Shown: piece after piece, positions 41,747 to 51,143 of the stretch
Numbering within the stretch: the first letter of the stretch is position 1
Layout of the letters: every line of letters starts with the position of its first letter
NCBI RefSeq assembly: GCF_040196175.1
Contig: NZ_JBEFNF010000005.1
Span: 62,001-126,000, forward strand
Reading direction: 5' to 3'
Length of the DNA: 64,000 nucleotides
DNA from: Halospina sp040196175
GTDB lineage: Bacteria; Pseudomonadota; Gammaproteobacteria; Pseudomonadales; Oleiphilaceae
Translations under genes and position numbers: made by a program
Notes under the pieces: generated by a model
Databases searched by the model: none
Seen by the model: the letters and a program-made list of their open reading frames with translations, nothing else
Told to the model about the DNA's origin: nothing

Positions 41747-43921
41747 ACTCTGCGGATCCACGTCCACCGCCCAGCGCACGCCGCCGGTGGGCCGGTTCTG
41801 CTCCAGATAGCGGCAGAGCTGGTTGGTCAGGCGGTGGAGGGCTGGCCGGTCCTGACTCTGGAACAGGATCTGGGCCCGATGACGGTTGGCTTTGCGGGCA
41901 ATGATGGCCGGGAAAGGTCCCAATACGTCAACCGGCGTGGAACTGGCTTCGGCGCGGTGGGCAAGATCGTCCAGAAGGGCCAGGCAGTCGGCCATAGAGG
42001 GCGCCTCGGCGCGCAATGCGGTCATGAAACTGACTGGCGGTAGGCCCGCCTGCTCCCTTTCGTGCAGCAGGGTATCCGCAACACTGGGGTAGTCTCCTGA
42101 ACAGAGCTGGTTGAGCATCGGGTGCCCAGACTGGCAGGTCTGGATCAGCACCCGCCCCCCGCGCTCACCGCGCCCGGCACGCCCTGCCACCTGAATGACC
42201 AGCTGGGCCAGATGCTCCGGCCCCCGGAAGTCGCTGCTGAAAAGACCGCCGTCCGCATCCAGGATTCCGGCCAGGGTAACGCCGGGAAAATCATGGCCCT
42301 TGGCCAGCATCTGGGTGCCCACCAGAATACAGGGAGAACCCTTGCGGACCGGTTCCAGTAGCTCATCCAGCTGGCCCCGCCGGCGGGTACTGTCGCGATC
42401 CACCCGGATGACCGGTGTCTCCGGGAAGCGTTCCGCGAGCAGGGTCTCTGTTTTTTCTGTTCCCTGACCTACGGCGTTCAGTGCCTGTTCGCCGCATTCC
42501 GGGCAGGCTCGGGGTACGGCCTGCTGGTGCCCGCAATGGTGGCAACGCAGGCAGTTGTCGTAGCGGTGGAAGGTTAGTCGGGCGTCGCAGTGCGGGCACT
42601 CAATGGGTGTGCCGCACTCGAAGCACATCACCACGGGCGCGAATCCCCGCCTGTTGATGAACAGCAGCACCTGATTGCCAGCCTCGAGTGCCTGCCCGAT
42701 GGCCTCCAGCAACGGCGCTGAGAGTCCACCCTTGAGGGGACGGCTGCGTACATCGACCAGTTCTGTACGCGGCAGGGTCGCGTTACCGGCGCGACGTTCC
42801 AGTCGGTGCAGGTGGTAGCGCTGCTGTCGTGCGTTGTACCAGGACTCCAGCGAGGGCGTGGCGGAGCCCAGGATCACCGGGCAGTCGCTTTGCCAGGCGC
42901 GGTAAATAGCCAGATCGCGCGCCGAGTAGCGAAAACCTTCCATCTGTTTGTAGGAGCCGTCGTGCTCCTCGTCGACCACGATGCTCACCAGGTTTGCGTA
43001 GGGCAGAAGAACGGCGGAGCGGGTGCCGATCAGAATCAGTGGCTCGCCCTGGCGCACGCGCGTCCAGGTCGAGAGGCGCTCCGTGGCGTTGAGCGCCGAA
43101 TGCCAGACGGCGATGCGCGCTCCAAAGTGGGTTTCAAACCGCGCCAGGGTCTGGGGCGTCAGACTGATTTCCGGGACCAGCACCAGCACCTGTGCCTGAT
43201 CCGGATCCGGCGCCATGGTGATCCGCTGCTTGATGAACTCAATATAGAGCTCGGTCTTGCCGCTGCCGGTAATGCCGAACACGAGGTGACTCGCAAAGCC
43301 TTTGCCGGGCGCGTTCAACCCTGCAAGCACCGTGGCCTGATCGGTATTGAGCTCAATCGATGGGGCTGCCGGCCAGCGCTGGGGAGCTTCGCTGGCGGCG
43401 TGCTCCGCAGCGAGCCCGCGTGTTTCAAGGTTCTTCAGAACCTCACGGGAGAAACCGGCCGCCTTGATGGAGGTCAGCGGCTGCCCGGGGTGCTGGTTGA
43501 GCCAAGCCAGCAGATCCCGCTGGCGCCGGGCCTGGGTTGGGAGGCTGGTGGCATCCGTGGCAAGGGCGGACCAGACGGTGGGCTGCGGCAGGCTGGCTGG
43601 GGCTCCGCGTCGGAGTGCCGGCGGCAGCGCCGCAAACACGCACTCGCCCGGTGGATGCTGGTAGTAGCGGGCAGCCCAGAGCAGCAGGTCACGGGTCTGT
43701 TGCGGGAGTACCGGCCAGTCCTCCACTATGGCCTCTACCGGCTTGAGCGTCATGTCCGGCGAATCCGGCGGGTCGAGGATCATTACCAGTCCCAGAGCGC
43801 GCTGACGCCCCAACGGCACACGTACGCGCTGGCCTGGGCTCAGCGTCATGCCGTCGGGAACGCGGTAATCGAACAGTTGGCGCACCGCACGGGGCAGAGC
43901 GATGCGGGCGATTGTCGCCAA
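41738..43921 (-). CDS. priA: Primosomal protein N', replication restart helicase PriA
   Basis: 727 aa. It reloads DnaB at stalled forks. The N-terminal 3'-binding domain starts MATIARIALPRAV. The helicase core has GITGSGKTELY (Walker A) and DEEHDGSYK. A zinc domain with paired cysteines follows (CFECGTPIECPHC, CLRCHHCG, CPECGE). The start is TTG 43921, with AAGGAG 6 bases before it; no ATG lies nearby. It is divergent from rpmE, as in Pseudomonas. Confidence 0.96.
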   Translation of the reverse strand: MATIARIALPRAVRQLFDYRVPDGMTLSPGQRVRVPLGRQRALGLVMILDPPDSPDMTLKPVEAIVEDWPVLPQQTRDLLLWAARYYQHPPGECVFAALPPALRRGAPASLPQPTVWSALATDATSLPTQARRQRDLLAWLNQHPGQPLTSIKAAGFSREVLKNLETRGLAAEHAASEAPQRWPAAPSIELNTDQATVLAGLNAPGKGFASHLVFGITGSGKTELYIEFIKQRITMAPDPDQAQVLVLVPEISLTPQTLARFETHFGARIAVWHSALNATERLSTWTRVRQGEPLILIGTRSAVLLPYANLVSIVVDEEHDGSYKQMEGFRYSARDLAIYRAWQSDCPVILGSATPSLESWYNARQQRYHLHRLERRAGNATLPRTELVDVRSRPLKGGLSAPLLEAIGQALEAGNQVLLFINRRGFAPVVMCFECGTPIECPHCDARLTFHRYDNCLRCHHCGHQQAVPRACPECGEQALNAVGQGTEKTETLLAERFPETPVIRVDRDSTRRRGQLDELLEPVRKGSPCILVGTQMLAKGHDFPGVTLAGILDADGGLFSSDFRGPEHLAQLVIQVAGRAGRGERGGRVLIQTCQSGHPMLNQLCSGDYPSVADTLLHEREQAGLPPVSFMTALRAEAPSMADCLALLDDLAHRAEASSTPVDVLGPFPAIIARKANRHRAQILFQSQDRPALHRLTNQLCRYLEQNRPTGGVRWAVDVDPQSLD

Positions 43922-43931
43922 CGGAGTCTCC

Positions 43932-43959
43932 TTGCGCTGGATGCTGAATCTGCTATTAT
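43932..43959 (+). promoter_or_regulatory. Promoter of rpmE
   Basis: Extended -10 TGCTATTAT (43951-43959; hexamer TATTAT, 5 of 6) with a weak -35 TTGCGC (43932-43937) at 16 bases. The transcript leader would be about 115 bases and GC-rich. Confidence 0.55.
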
Positions 43960-44079
43960 GCGCCGCTTACACAGTGGCCGAGGTGCCGGCCGAGAGTCTG
44001 CACCGGAATCCCAAATGTTTCAAATGTGGTGCCCGGCAAAAGGCCCGGGTGGCGGCATTGCCTGTCTAAGAGGTCAACC

Positions 44080-44301
44080 ATGAATCACGATATCCAGCCT
44101 GAATACCAGGAAATGAAGGCGACGTGCAGCTGCGGCAACGTCATTCACACCCGTTCCACTGTGGGCAAAGACATCCATGTTGATGTGTGCTCGGCCTGCC
44201 ACCCGTTCTATACCGGCAAGCAGAAGGTCATGGACACGGGCGGTCGTATTGACAAGTTCAACCGGCGTTTCCGCGGCAAAATCGGCGGCGGCAACAGCTA
44301 A
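44080..44301 (+). CDS. rpmE: 50S ribosomal protein L31 (zinc form)
   Basis: 73 aa. It begins MNHDIQPEY and carries CSC near residue 17 and CSAC around 36-39, the Cys pairs of the zinc-containing L31. RSTVGKDI, CHPFYTGKQK and GGRIDKFNRRF match E. coli L31 closely. ATG 44080 has AAGAGG upstream; the frame is open earlier but without a site. The Cys-bearing form means zinc-replete conditions are assumed; no Cys-free paralogue is in this window. Confidence 0.96.
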   Translation: MNHDIQPEYQEMKATCSCGNVIHTRSTVGKDIHVDVCSACHPFYTGKQKVMDTGGRIDKFNRRFRGKIGGGNS

Positions 44302-44342
44302 GTCGACCGGACTTATCTCGATCCAGAAACGGAAGATTGGCC

Positions 44343-45608
44343 ATGTCTGAAGATATGAAGCAAGCAGCGCTTGATTACCACGCCAAGCCGCGTCCCGGCA
44401 AAATCAGTGTGGAAATCAGCAAACCGACCCAGACCTCGCGGGATCTGTCCCTGGCGTACAGCCCGGGCGTGGCTGAGCCGGTGCGCGAGATTGCGAAGGA
44501 CCACGAGAACGCCTACCTGTACACGACCAAGGGTAACCTGGTGGGCGTCATCTCCGACGGCAGTGCCATCCTTGGGCTCGGCAATCTTGGCGCAGTGCCA
44601 AGCAAGCCGGTCATGGAAGGCAAAGGGGTTCTGTTCAAGCGGTTCGCCGGCGTGGATGTGTTCGACATAGAAGTGAATTCCGAGAGCCCACAGGCGTTCA
44701 TCGAAACGGTGGCACGCATGGCGGATACTTTCGGCGGCATCAACCTTGAGGACATCAAGGCGCCGGAATGCTTCGAGATTGAGCGCGCTCTGATCGATCA
44801 ATGCAATGTGCCGATCTTCCATGATGACCAGCACGGCACTGCAATCGTGACTGCCGCCGGCATGCTCAACGCACTGGAGCTTCAGGGCAAAGCGCTGGAA
44901 GAGGCCCGTGTTGTGTGCATGGGCGCCGGTGCTGCGGCCATTGCGTGTATGAAGATCCTGATCAGCTGCGGTGCCCGCCCCGAAAACATCATGCTGCTGG
45001 ATAGCAAGGGTGTGGTTCATTCCGGGCGAGAGGATCTCAACCAGTACAAGGCTATGTTTGCGGTTGAGACCGAGCGCCGGACACCGGAGGATGCGCTTGA
45101 GGACTCTGATGTCTTTGTTGGTCTTTCGGGGCCGGATCTTCTCACGCCGGAAATGCTCAGTTCGATGGCACCGAACCCGATCGTGTTCGCCTGCTCCAAC
45201 CCGGATCCGGAAATCAAGCCGGAGGTAGCGCTGGAGACCCGCGATGACATCATCATGGCGACGGGCCGCTCTGATTATCCGAACCAGGTGAACAACGTGC
45301 TGGGCTTCCCCTTCATCTTCCGCGGCGCACTGGATGTTCGCGCCAGTGAAATCAACGAGGAGATGAAAGTGGCGGCGGTGGAGGCCATCCGTGAGCTGGC
45401 CAAGGAATCCGTCCCCTCCAGTATCGCCCAAGCTTACGGCGTGGGTGGGTTCCAGTTCGGAAGGGAGTACATCATTCCCAAACCGATGGATCCGCGCCTG
45501 CTGGAGTTTGTGCCGGCTGCTGTGGCGCAGGCGGCCGTGGATAGCGGTGTGGCCGGCAAGAAATACCCGGATCACTACCCGCTCAAGTCCATGGAAGACA
45601 TCATCTGA
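44343..45608 (+). CDS. Malic enzyme, short form
   Basis: 421 aa. Oxidative decarboxylation of malate to pyruvate. The N-terminal malic domain has AYSPGVAEP and DGSAILGLGNLGA, the metal site lies in FHDDQHGTA, and the NAD(P) Rossmann motif is GAGAAAIA. It lacks the C-terminal phosphotransacetylase-like domain of long MaeB proteins. Cofactor choice (NAD or NADP) cannot be settled by eye. ATG 44343 follows GGAAGA; a TTG two codons earlier is less likely. Confidence 0.92.
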   Translation: MSEDMKQAALDYHAKPRPGKISVEISKPTQTSRDLSLAYSPGVAEPVREIAKDHENAYLYTTKGNLVGVISDGSAILGLGNLGAVPSKPVMEGKGVLFKRFAGVDVFDIEVNSESPQAFIETVARMADTFGGINLEDIKAPECFEIERALIDQCNVPIFHDDQHGTAIVTAAGMLNALELQGKALEEARVVCMGAGAAAIACMKILISCGARPENIMLLDSKGVVHSGREDLNQYKAMFAVETERRTPEDALEDSDVFVGLSGPDLLTPEMLSSMAPNPIVFACSNPDPEIKPEVALETRDDIIMATGRSDYPNQVNNVLGFPFIFRGALDVRASEINEEMKVAAVEAIRELAKESVPSSIAQAYGVGGFQFGREYIIPKPMDPRLLEFVPAAVAQAAVDSGVAGKKYPDHYPLKSMEDII

Positions 45609-45640
45609 GTCTTCGCCAGACAACAGCGCAGTGATAAAAG

Positions 45641-45674
45641 AAAGCCCCGGTCAGTCTTGGCCGGGGCTTTTTTG
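45641..45674 (+). terminator. Terminator of the malic enzyme gene
   Basis: AAAGCCCCGG (45641-45650) pairs with CCGGGGCTTT (45661-45670), followed by a T-run to 45674. The A-run on the 5' side makes it usable in both directions, also for the convergent PBP1A gene. Confidence 0.9.
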
Positions 45675-45692
45675 TGGGATTCTGGCTGATGC

Positions 45693-48176
45693 TCAGAAAA
45701 GCTGCTGTGAGGGCGTATCCTGCTCGCCTTCTCCATTCCTGCGCTGGTCACTGCCTCCGGAATCACTGGTGGATGCGGGGGCCGGCGCATAGCGGACGCG
45801 GAAAATCTCGAATCGGGCGTCGGGATTGTCTGTGCTGGCGGTTTTGCCGGTTTTGGGATCGATGCGACGTGAAACAATACCGGCAGGGCGATCCATGAGC
45901 TTCTCAGGCATGCCGTCAAGGGCGGTTTTCATGTAGTTCTTCCAGATCGGTAATGCGGTAACACTTCCGAACTCCCGCCGGCCCAGGGGCTGCGGCTGAT
46001 CAAATCCAACCCAGGTGCCCGTAGCTAAGCCTTTGTTGAACCCCATGAACCACGTATCCAGCTGGTTGTTCGTGGTTCCGGTCTTGCCCGCAAGATCTCC
46101 GCGCCCCAGTGAGCGGGCGGCGCGACCGGTCCCCCTCTGGATTACATCACGCATCATCGATTGGAGGATGTAGATTGCTTCCTCATCCGCAACCCGTTCC
46201 ATGGTGTGGACAGGCCGGATCGGCTGAGTGGCACCGTTGTCCTCATGGAGGTCAGGTAGGGCTGCGTCGAGTACCGCCTGATCCCTACTGCAGTCGTCGC
46301 ACTGGTGGATTTGTGGTTTTCCGCGCAGTATCTCGCCCTGAGGGCCGACGACACGCTCAATCACCCAGGGCGTTACTTCGTAGCCGCCGTTGGCAATCAT
46401 AGCGTAGGCGCGCGTCATCTCCATGGGTGTCATGGCGCCGCTGCCCAGTGCCAGCGAGAGATCATCAGGGAGACGACTGGTATCGAGACCCAGGCTCTCA
46501 ATGTAATTGAGAGTTCGCCGGATGCCGGTCTGGCGCAGCAGTCTTATGGCCACTAGATTGCGGCTCTGGTACAGCCCCCGGCGCAGCGTTGTGGGGCCGC
46601 GGAACTGGCCGCCGGCGTTTTCCGGGCGCCAGGAGGTTTCCAGGTCCTCGTCCTCAAAGACAATGGGGGCGTCGTTGATGGTGGTGGCAGCCGTCGCGCC
46701 GTTTTCCAGAGCGGCGAGAAATATCAGGGGCTTGAAAGCGGACCCGGGCTGCCGATGGGCCTGTGTGGCGCGGTTGTACGAGCTCCTGCTGAAGCTGTAG
46801 CCGCCGCTCAGGGCCTCAATGCGGCCATTGCCGGGTGACATGGATACAATCGCCCCCTGTGCTCTCGGGACCTGCATCAGCTCCGCGATCAGAGTGTCCT
46901 GATCGCTTTCGGGGCCGAGGACGTTCTGGACCGGAATCCGGACATACACCAAGTCCCCGACGGAGACCACGTCTCCGGGAGACTCAGGTTTCGGACCTGT
47001 GCGGTTTTCGTCAATGTATTCCCGTGCCCAGCGCATGTGGCGCATGGGAATGGTGATGCGTTCGTGCAGTGGCGTTACAGCTGTGGCTGAGCTGTCCTCT
47101 ACGTCCACGATGGCGGCTGGAACAAGGTCATTTACCTGCGGGACGTCTTCCAGGCGTTGCGTGAGTGCATCGCGGTCGTTGAGCGTCTCCGGGGCCCATT
47201 GATCAACAGGCCCGCGATAGCCGTGGCGCTGGTCGTAGTCCTCCAGCCCGCGTCGGAGTGCGCGCGTAGCAGCCTGCTGCTGTTCGCTGTGCACGCTGGT
47301 GTGGATCTCAAACCCCTCACTGTAGATCCGCTCGCCGAACTGGCGCAGGGCCTCCTGACGTGCCATTTCGGCGACATAAGGGGCGTTCAGTGCGAGTTCT
47401 GGCCCGTGATAGCGGGCGCTTACATCGTCACTGCTTGCCTGGCGGTATTCGCGATCACTGATATAGCCCAGCGAGGTCATGCGCGAAAGAATCCAATCCC
47501 GCCTTGCGAGGGCGCGCTCCGGGTTCGCCAGTGGGTTGGCGGTGGAGGGCGCCTTGGGCAGACCGGCGAGCATGGCCATTTGAGAAAGGTCCAGATCCGA
47601 CACCGGTTTGCCGTAATAGACTTCGGCGGCCGCTCCTATGCCGTAGGCGCTGCTCCCAAGGTAGATTTTGTTGAGGTAAAGCTGCATGATCTCATCTTTG
47701 GAGAGCTCACGTTCAATCTGAAGGGCCAGCAGTATTTCGTTGAATTTACGCAGAAATGTTTGATCGCGTGACAGAAAGAAATTTTTTGCAACCTGCATGG
47801 TGATGGTACTGCCGCCAGACTGGATGGAACCGGTCGAGGCCAGCTCCCAGGCGGCACGGCTCAGTCCCCAAGGGTCCACACCATGGTGATCGTAGAAGCG
47901 GCTGTCCTCGGCGGCCAGGAATGCTTGGACCTGATGCCGGGGGATATCCGCCAGATCACGTGGCGTTCTTCTCATTTCGCCGAATTCCGCTATCAGTTTG
48001 CTATCACGTGTATACACTTTGAGGGGTGTTTGGAAATTTACGTCCCGTAACTGATCAACCGCCGGCAGACCGGGCTGCAGGTACAGGTAGAAAGCGGCCA
48101 GAACCATGGCGGCAGCAGCGCCACCGGCGATAAACAGCCTGCTGAGTATGCGGATGTAACGGAGTGTGCGAGACAT
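45693..48176 (-). CDS. mrcA: Penicillin-binding protein 1A (bifunctional class A PBP)
   Basis: 827 aa. Membrane anchor about 11-33; GT51 glycosyltransferase with catalytic Glu90 in AAEDSRFYDHHG, ITMQVAKNFFLSRD and LYLNKIYLG; an OB-like insert (about 300-400); transpeptidase with the SxxK Ser in PGSAFKP and GKTGTTNN. It polymerises and cross-links peptidoglycan. ATG 48176 is preferred over an in-frame TTG 4 codons upstream. It is divergent from pilM, the same arrangement as in E. coli and Pseudomonas (ponA-pilM). Confidence 0.96.
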   Translation of the reverse strand: MSRTLRYIRILSRLFIAGGAAAAMVLAAFYLYLQPGLPAVDQLRDVNFQTPLKVYTRDSKLIAEFGEMRRTPRDLADIPRHQVQAFLAAEDSRFYDHHGVDPWGLSRAAWELASTGSIQSGGSTITMQVAKNFFLSRDQTFLRKFNEILLALQIERELSKDEIMQLYLNKIYLGSSAYGIGAAAEVYYGKPVSDLDLSQMAMLAGLPKAPSTANPLANPERALARRDWILSRMTSLGYISDREYRQASSDDVSARYHGPELALNAPYVAEMARQEALRQFGERIYSEGFEIHTSVHSEQQQAATRALRRGLEDYDQRHGYRGPVDQWAPETLNDRDALTQRLEDVPQVNDLVPAAIVDVEDSSATAVTPLHERITIPMRHMRWAREYIDENRTGPKPESPGDVVSVGDLVYVRIPVQNVLGPESDQDTLIAELMQVPRAQGAIVSMSPGNGRIEALSGGYSFSRSSYNRATQAHRQPGSAFKPLIFLAALENGATAATTINDAPIVFEDEDLETSWRPENAGGQFRGPTTLRRGLYQSRNLVAIRLLRQTGIRRTLNYIESLGLDTSRLPDDLSLALGSGAMTPMEMTRAYAMIANGGYEVTPWVIERVVGPQGEILRGKPQIHQCDDCSRDQAVLDAALPDLHEDNGATQPIRPVHTMERVADEEAIYILQSMMRDVIQRGTGRAARSLGRGDLAGKTGTTNNQLDTWFMGFNKGLATGTWVGFDQPQPLGRREFGSVTALPIWKNYMKTALDGMPEKLMDRPAGIVSRRIDPKTGKTASTDNPDARFEIFRVRYAPAPASTSDSGGSDQRRNGEGEQDTPSQQLF

Positions 48177-48327
48177 TTTCTCTGACAATCTTGGACTATA
48201 CGTCTATCATTTCATAAATTGCTTCAGGAGGCACCGGAAGCGGTAAAGGGTCTGCAAGGATATCGGGAATACCCAGTCCCTGAAACCGTGAACCGTTGCG
48301 ATCCATTCAGAATACTGGGGTGAGCAC

Positions 48328-49392
48328 GTGTTCGGACTGCTTGGAAAGAAAGCAAACAGCATGCTCGGAGTCGATATCAGCTCAAGCTCCGTCAAGCTGC
48401 TGGAATTGTCAAAACAGGGTGATCGATACCGGGTTGAGAGCTACGCGGTTGAGCCCCTGCCGCCGAACTCGGTGGTCGAGAAGAGCATCAACGATGTCGA
48501 GGCGGTTGGCGATGTGGTCCGCAAGGTCGTCGGCAGGGCCCGCGTCAGTCTCAAGAACGCGGCCGTGGCGGTGTCCGGGTCAGCGGTGATTACCAAGACC
48601 ATCCAGATGCCAGCGGGGCTTAACGACTTTGAGATGGAGGATGAGATCGCCAATGAGGCGGATCAATACATTCCCTATCCGTTGGACGAGGTGGCGATTG
48701 ACTTTGAGGTCCAGGGGCCGTCCGAGGTCAATCCGGACCAGGTCGATGTGCTTCTCGCCGCCTGTCGGAAGGAGAATGTTGATGTGCGCGAAGAAGCGCT
48801 TCAGATCGGTGGGCTGACCACCAAGGTGGTTGATGTTGAGGCCTACGCTCTGGAGCGTGCGTTCAGCATGATTGAGTCCCAGCTTGAGCGTGATGCCGAG
48901 GAACAGGTGGTGGCGCTGGTGGATATCGGGGCTACCATGATGACATTAAGCGTGCTGGTGGACGGCGAAACCATCTATACGCGCGAACAGCTCTTCGGCG
49001 GCAAGCAGTTGACGGAGGAGATCCAGCGCCGGTACGGGCTCAGCCAGGAGGAGGCCGGTCTGGCCAAGAAGCAGGGCGGTCTCCCGGACGATTACGAGAC
49101 TGAGGTGCTTGAGCCTTTCAAGGAAGCGGTGGTTCAGCAGGTGGCCCGCGCGCTTCAGTTCTTTTTCGGGTCCAGCCAGTACAACACCGTCGACTACGTC
49201 CTGCTTGCCGGCGGCACGGCTTCTATCGCCGGGCTTCCCGAGCAGGTGGAAGAAAAAACGGGAACCGCTACGCTGGTGGCGAATCCCTTTGCCGATATGG
49301 CGGTGGGATCCAAGGTGAATGCTGCGGGGTTGAGTAATGACGCTCCCTCCTTGATGATCGCTTGCGGCCTGGCGATGAGGAGTTTTGACTGA
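48328..49392 (+). CDS. pilM: Type IV pilus assembly protein PilM
   Basis: 354 aa, GTG start with GGGGTGAG ahead. A cytoplasmic actin-like ATPase that binds the PilN N-terminus and couples the motor to the inner-membrane alignment complex. It shows the MLGVDISSSSVKLLEL start, DIGATMMTLSVL and the YVLLAGGTA phosphate-loop region. First gene of pilMNOPQ. Confidence 0.95.
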   Translation: MFGLLGKKANSMLGVDISSSSVKLLELSKQGDRYRVESYAVEPLPPNSVVEKSINDVEAVGDVVRKVVGRARVSLKNAAVAVSGSAVITKTIQMPAGLNDFEMEDEIANEADQYIPYPLDEVAIDFEVQGPSEVNPDQVDVLLAACRKENVDVREEALQIGGLTTKVVDVEAYALERAFSMIESQLERDAEEQVVALVDIGATMMTLSVLVDGETIYTREQLFGGKQLTEEIQRRYGLSQEEAGLAKKQGGLPDDYETEVLEPFKEAVVQQVARALQFFFGSSQYNTVDYVLLAGGTASIAGLPEQVEEKTGTATLVANPFADMAVGSKVNAAGLSNDAPSLMIACGLAMRSFD

Positions 49393-49967
49393 TGGTCCGT
49401 ATCAACCTCAGACCCTGGCGTGAAGAACTCCGGGCGGAGAAACAGCGCCAGTTTCTGGTGATGCTCGCTGGTGCCCTCATTGTGGGTGCCGGTCTGGTTT
49501 TCCTGTGGCAGAGCCATGTCCAGGGCCTGATCGATCACCAGCAATCACGTAACAGCTACATCGAGAATGCAATGGCGGATCTTGAGGAGCAGATCGCAGA
49601 GATTGAGGACCTCAAGGAGCGTCGCGAGGAGCTGCTGTCGCGCATGCAGGTGATCCAGGATCTTCAGGGGCAGCGTCCCGTGATCGTGCGCGCCTTCGAT
49701 GAGATGGTTCAGACGCTTCCAGATGGTCTGTTTTACACCCAGCTGGAGAAAAGCGGCGATCAGGTATCCATTGTGGGGATGGCGGAATCCAACAGCCGGA
49801 TCTCGAGTCTGATGCGTAACTTTGAGCGTTCCGACTGGTTTGCCGAGCCCAACCTGACAAACGTCTCCGCCGCGGACGACCAGCGGTCCGGTTACAGCCG
49901 GTTCAACCTGAGTGTCAAGCAGGTGGTTCCGGATGACAACGAAGCGGAATCGGAGCAGGCACAGTGA
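49392..49967 (+). CDS. pilN: Type IV pilus assembly protein PilN
   Basis: 191 aa. The cytoplasmic INLRPWREELR motif (4-14) is the conserved PilM-binding peptide; then one membrane helix (about 22-42), a coiled coil (55-90) and a periplasmic ferredoxin-like domain. The start codon shares one base with the pilM stop. Confidence 0.94.
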   Translation: MVRINLRPWREELRAEKQRQFLVMLAGALIVGAGLVFLWQSHVQGLIDHQQSRNSYIENAMADLEEQIAEIEDLKERREELLSRMQVIQDLQGQRPVIVRAFDEMVQTLPDGLFYTQLEKSGDQVSIVGMAESNSRISSLMRNFERSDWFAEPNLTNVSAADDQRSGYSRFNLSVKQVVPDDNEAESEQAQ

Positions 49968-50578
49968 ACTGGCAGGAAACGTTCGACAACATAAAGAATT
50001 TTGATGTCAGCGAGTTGGACTTCAACAATGCCGGCATCTGGCCCATGCCGGTCAAGGTTGGGTTCCTGCTCCTGGTTTTTGGCCTGGTATTGGGTGGCGG
50101 CTACTGGTTCTTTGTGAAGGATCTGTACACGGCAGTGGATCGTGCTGCTGAGCAGGAGCAGGAACTGCGCCAGGAATACGAACGCAAGGCCCACCGCGTG
50201 GCCAATCTGGATCGCTATCGCCAGCAGATGGTGGAAATGGAGGAAACCTTTGGGGCACTGGTGCGCCAGCTGCCCAGTGACACCGAAGTACCGGGGCTTC
50301 TTGAGGACATCACCAACACAGCGCTGGGCAGTGGCCTGGACCTGCAGGAATTCGCCCTGCAGGACGAGGTCCAACGCGATTTCTATGTGGAGCTGCCCAT
50401 CAACATCCGGGTGCGTGGCACCTATCATGAGCTGGCGACATTCGTGAGCAGTGTGGCCGGATTGCCGCGGATCGTGACCCTGCATGATTTTTCGATCAGC
50501 CGGCCGGGCGGCAATGAGGAGCTGCGCATGCAGATGGTGGCCAGGACCTACCGGTATCGGGCAGGAGGCGAGCAATGA
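49964..50578 (+). CDS. pilO: Type IV pilus assembly protein PilO
   Basis: 204 aa, GTG start overlapping the pilN stop by 4 bases. One membrane helix (about 30-52), a coiled coil, and a periplasmic domain that dimerises with PilN. The N-terminal DVSELDFNNAGIWP segment is typical of PilO. Confidence 0.94.
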   Translation: MNWQETFDNIKNFDVSELDFNNAGIWPMPVKVGFLLLVFGLVLGGGYWFFVKDLYTAVDRAAEQEQELRQEYERKAHRVANLDRYRQQMVEMEETFGALVRQLPSDTEVPGLLEDITNTALGSGLDLQEFALQDEVQRDFYVELPINIRVRGTYHELATFVSSVAGLPRIVTLHDFSISRPGGNEELRMQMVARTYRYRAGGEQ

Positions 50579-51129
50579 GAGTATCCGCAATCGCTCGCTG
50601 CCTGGTGATCGCGGGCCTGAGTCTGGCACTGGTGGCCTGCTCAAGGGATCAGGGTTACCAGGACCTCGACGCATTCATGAAGCAGGCGCGTAATGAACCC
50701 AAGGGAGAGGTCGAACCTTTGCCGGAGTTCAAGGCTTACGAGGCGTTCACGTACGCCGCCTCTGACCGCCGGTCACCCTTTGAGCCGCCGGCTGAAGTGG
50801 TACTGGAGGACGAGGGCGACGATGAGGATGAGCCGAAATCGCAAATCCAGCCGGATGAGAACCGGCCCACGGAACCACTGGAGCGCTTTGAGGTCGGTGA
50901 TCTGGCAATGGTTGGCTCACTGCAGCGGGCCGACGAGGGGCAGCTCTATGCGTTGGTCCGGGATGCCGACGGAGGCATACACCGCGTCACTGTCGGTGAC
51001 TATATGGGGCAGAATCATGGGCGCGTGGAGCGGGTAACCGAAACGCGCATCCGGCTGCGGGAAATTGTCGGTGATGGCAGCGGCGGTTGGGTCAAGCGCC
51101 CCAGGACACTGTCGCTGGAACAAGAGTGA
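50575..51129 (+). CDS. pilP: Type IV pilus assembly lipoprotein PilP
   Basis: 184 aa. The signal peptide ends in LALVACS (lipobox, Cys about 22). The domain that binds the N0 region of PilQ covers about 55-180, with RRSPFEPP and GDYMGQNHG motifs. It overlaps pilO by 4 bases (ATGA). It joins PilN/PilO to the secretin. Confidence 0.94.
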   Translation: MRVSAIARCLVIAGLSLALVACSRDQGYQDLDAFMKQARNEPKGEVEPLPEFKAYEAFTYAASDRRSPFEPPAEVVLEDEGDDEDEPKSQIQPDENRPTEPLERFEVGDLAMVGSLQRADEGQLYALVRDADGGIHRVTVGDYMGQNHGRVERVTETRIRLREIVGDGSGGWVKRPRTLSLEQE

Positions 51130-51143
51130 GCCGGGGTGCTGTC

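Noticed and set aside
42806..44083. Open frame of 425 codons antisense to priA
   Set aside because: It covers the priA helicase domain and the rpmE leader; no family features.
44313..45623. Open frame of 436 codons antisense to the malic enzyme gene
   Set aside because: It is an exact shadow of a complete, motif-bearing gene and spans its terminator side; His/Arg-rich composition typical of antisense frames.
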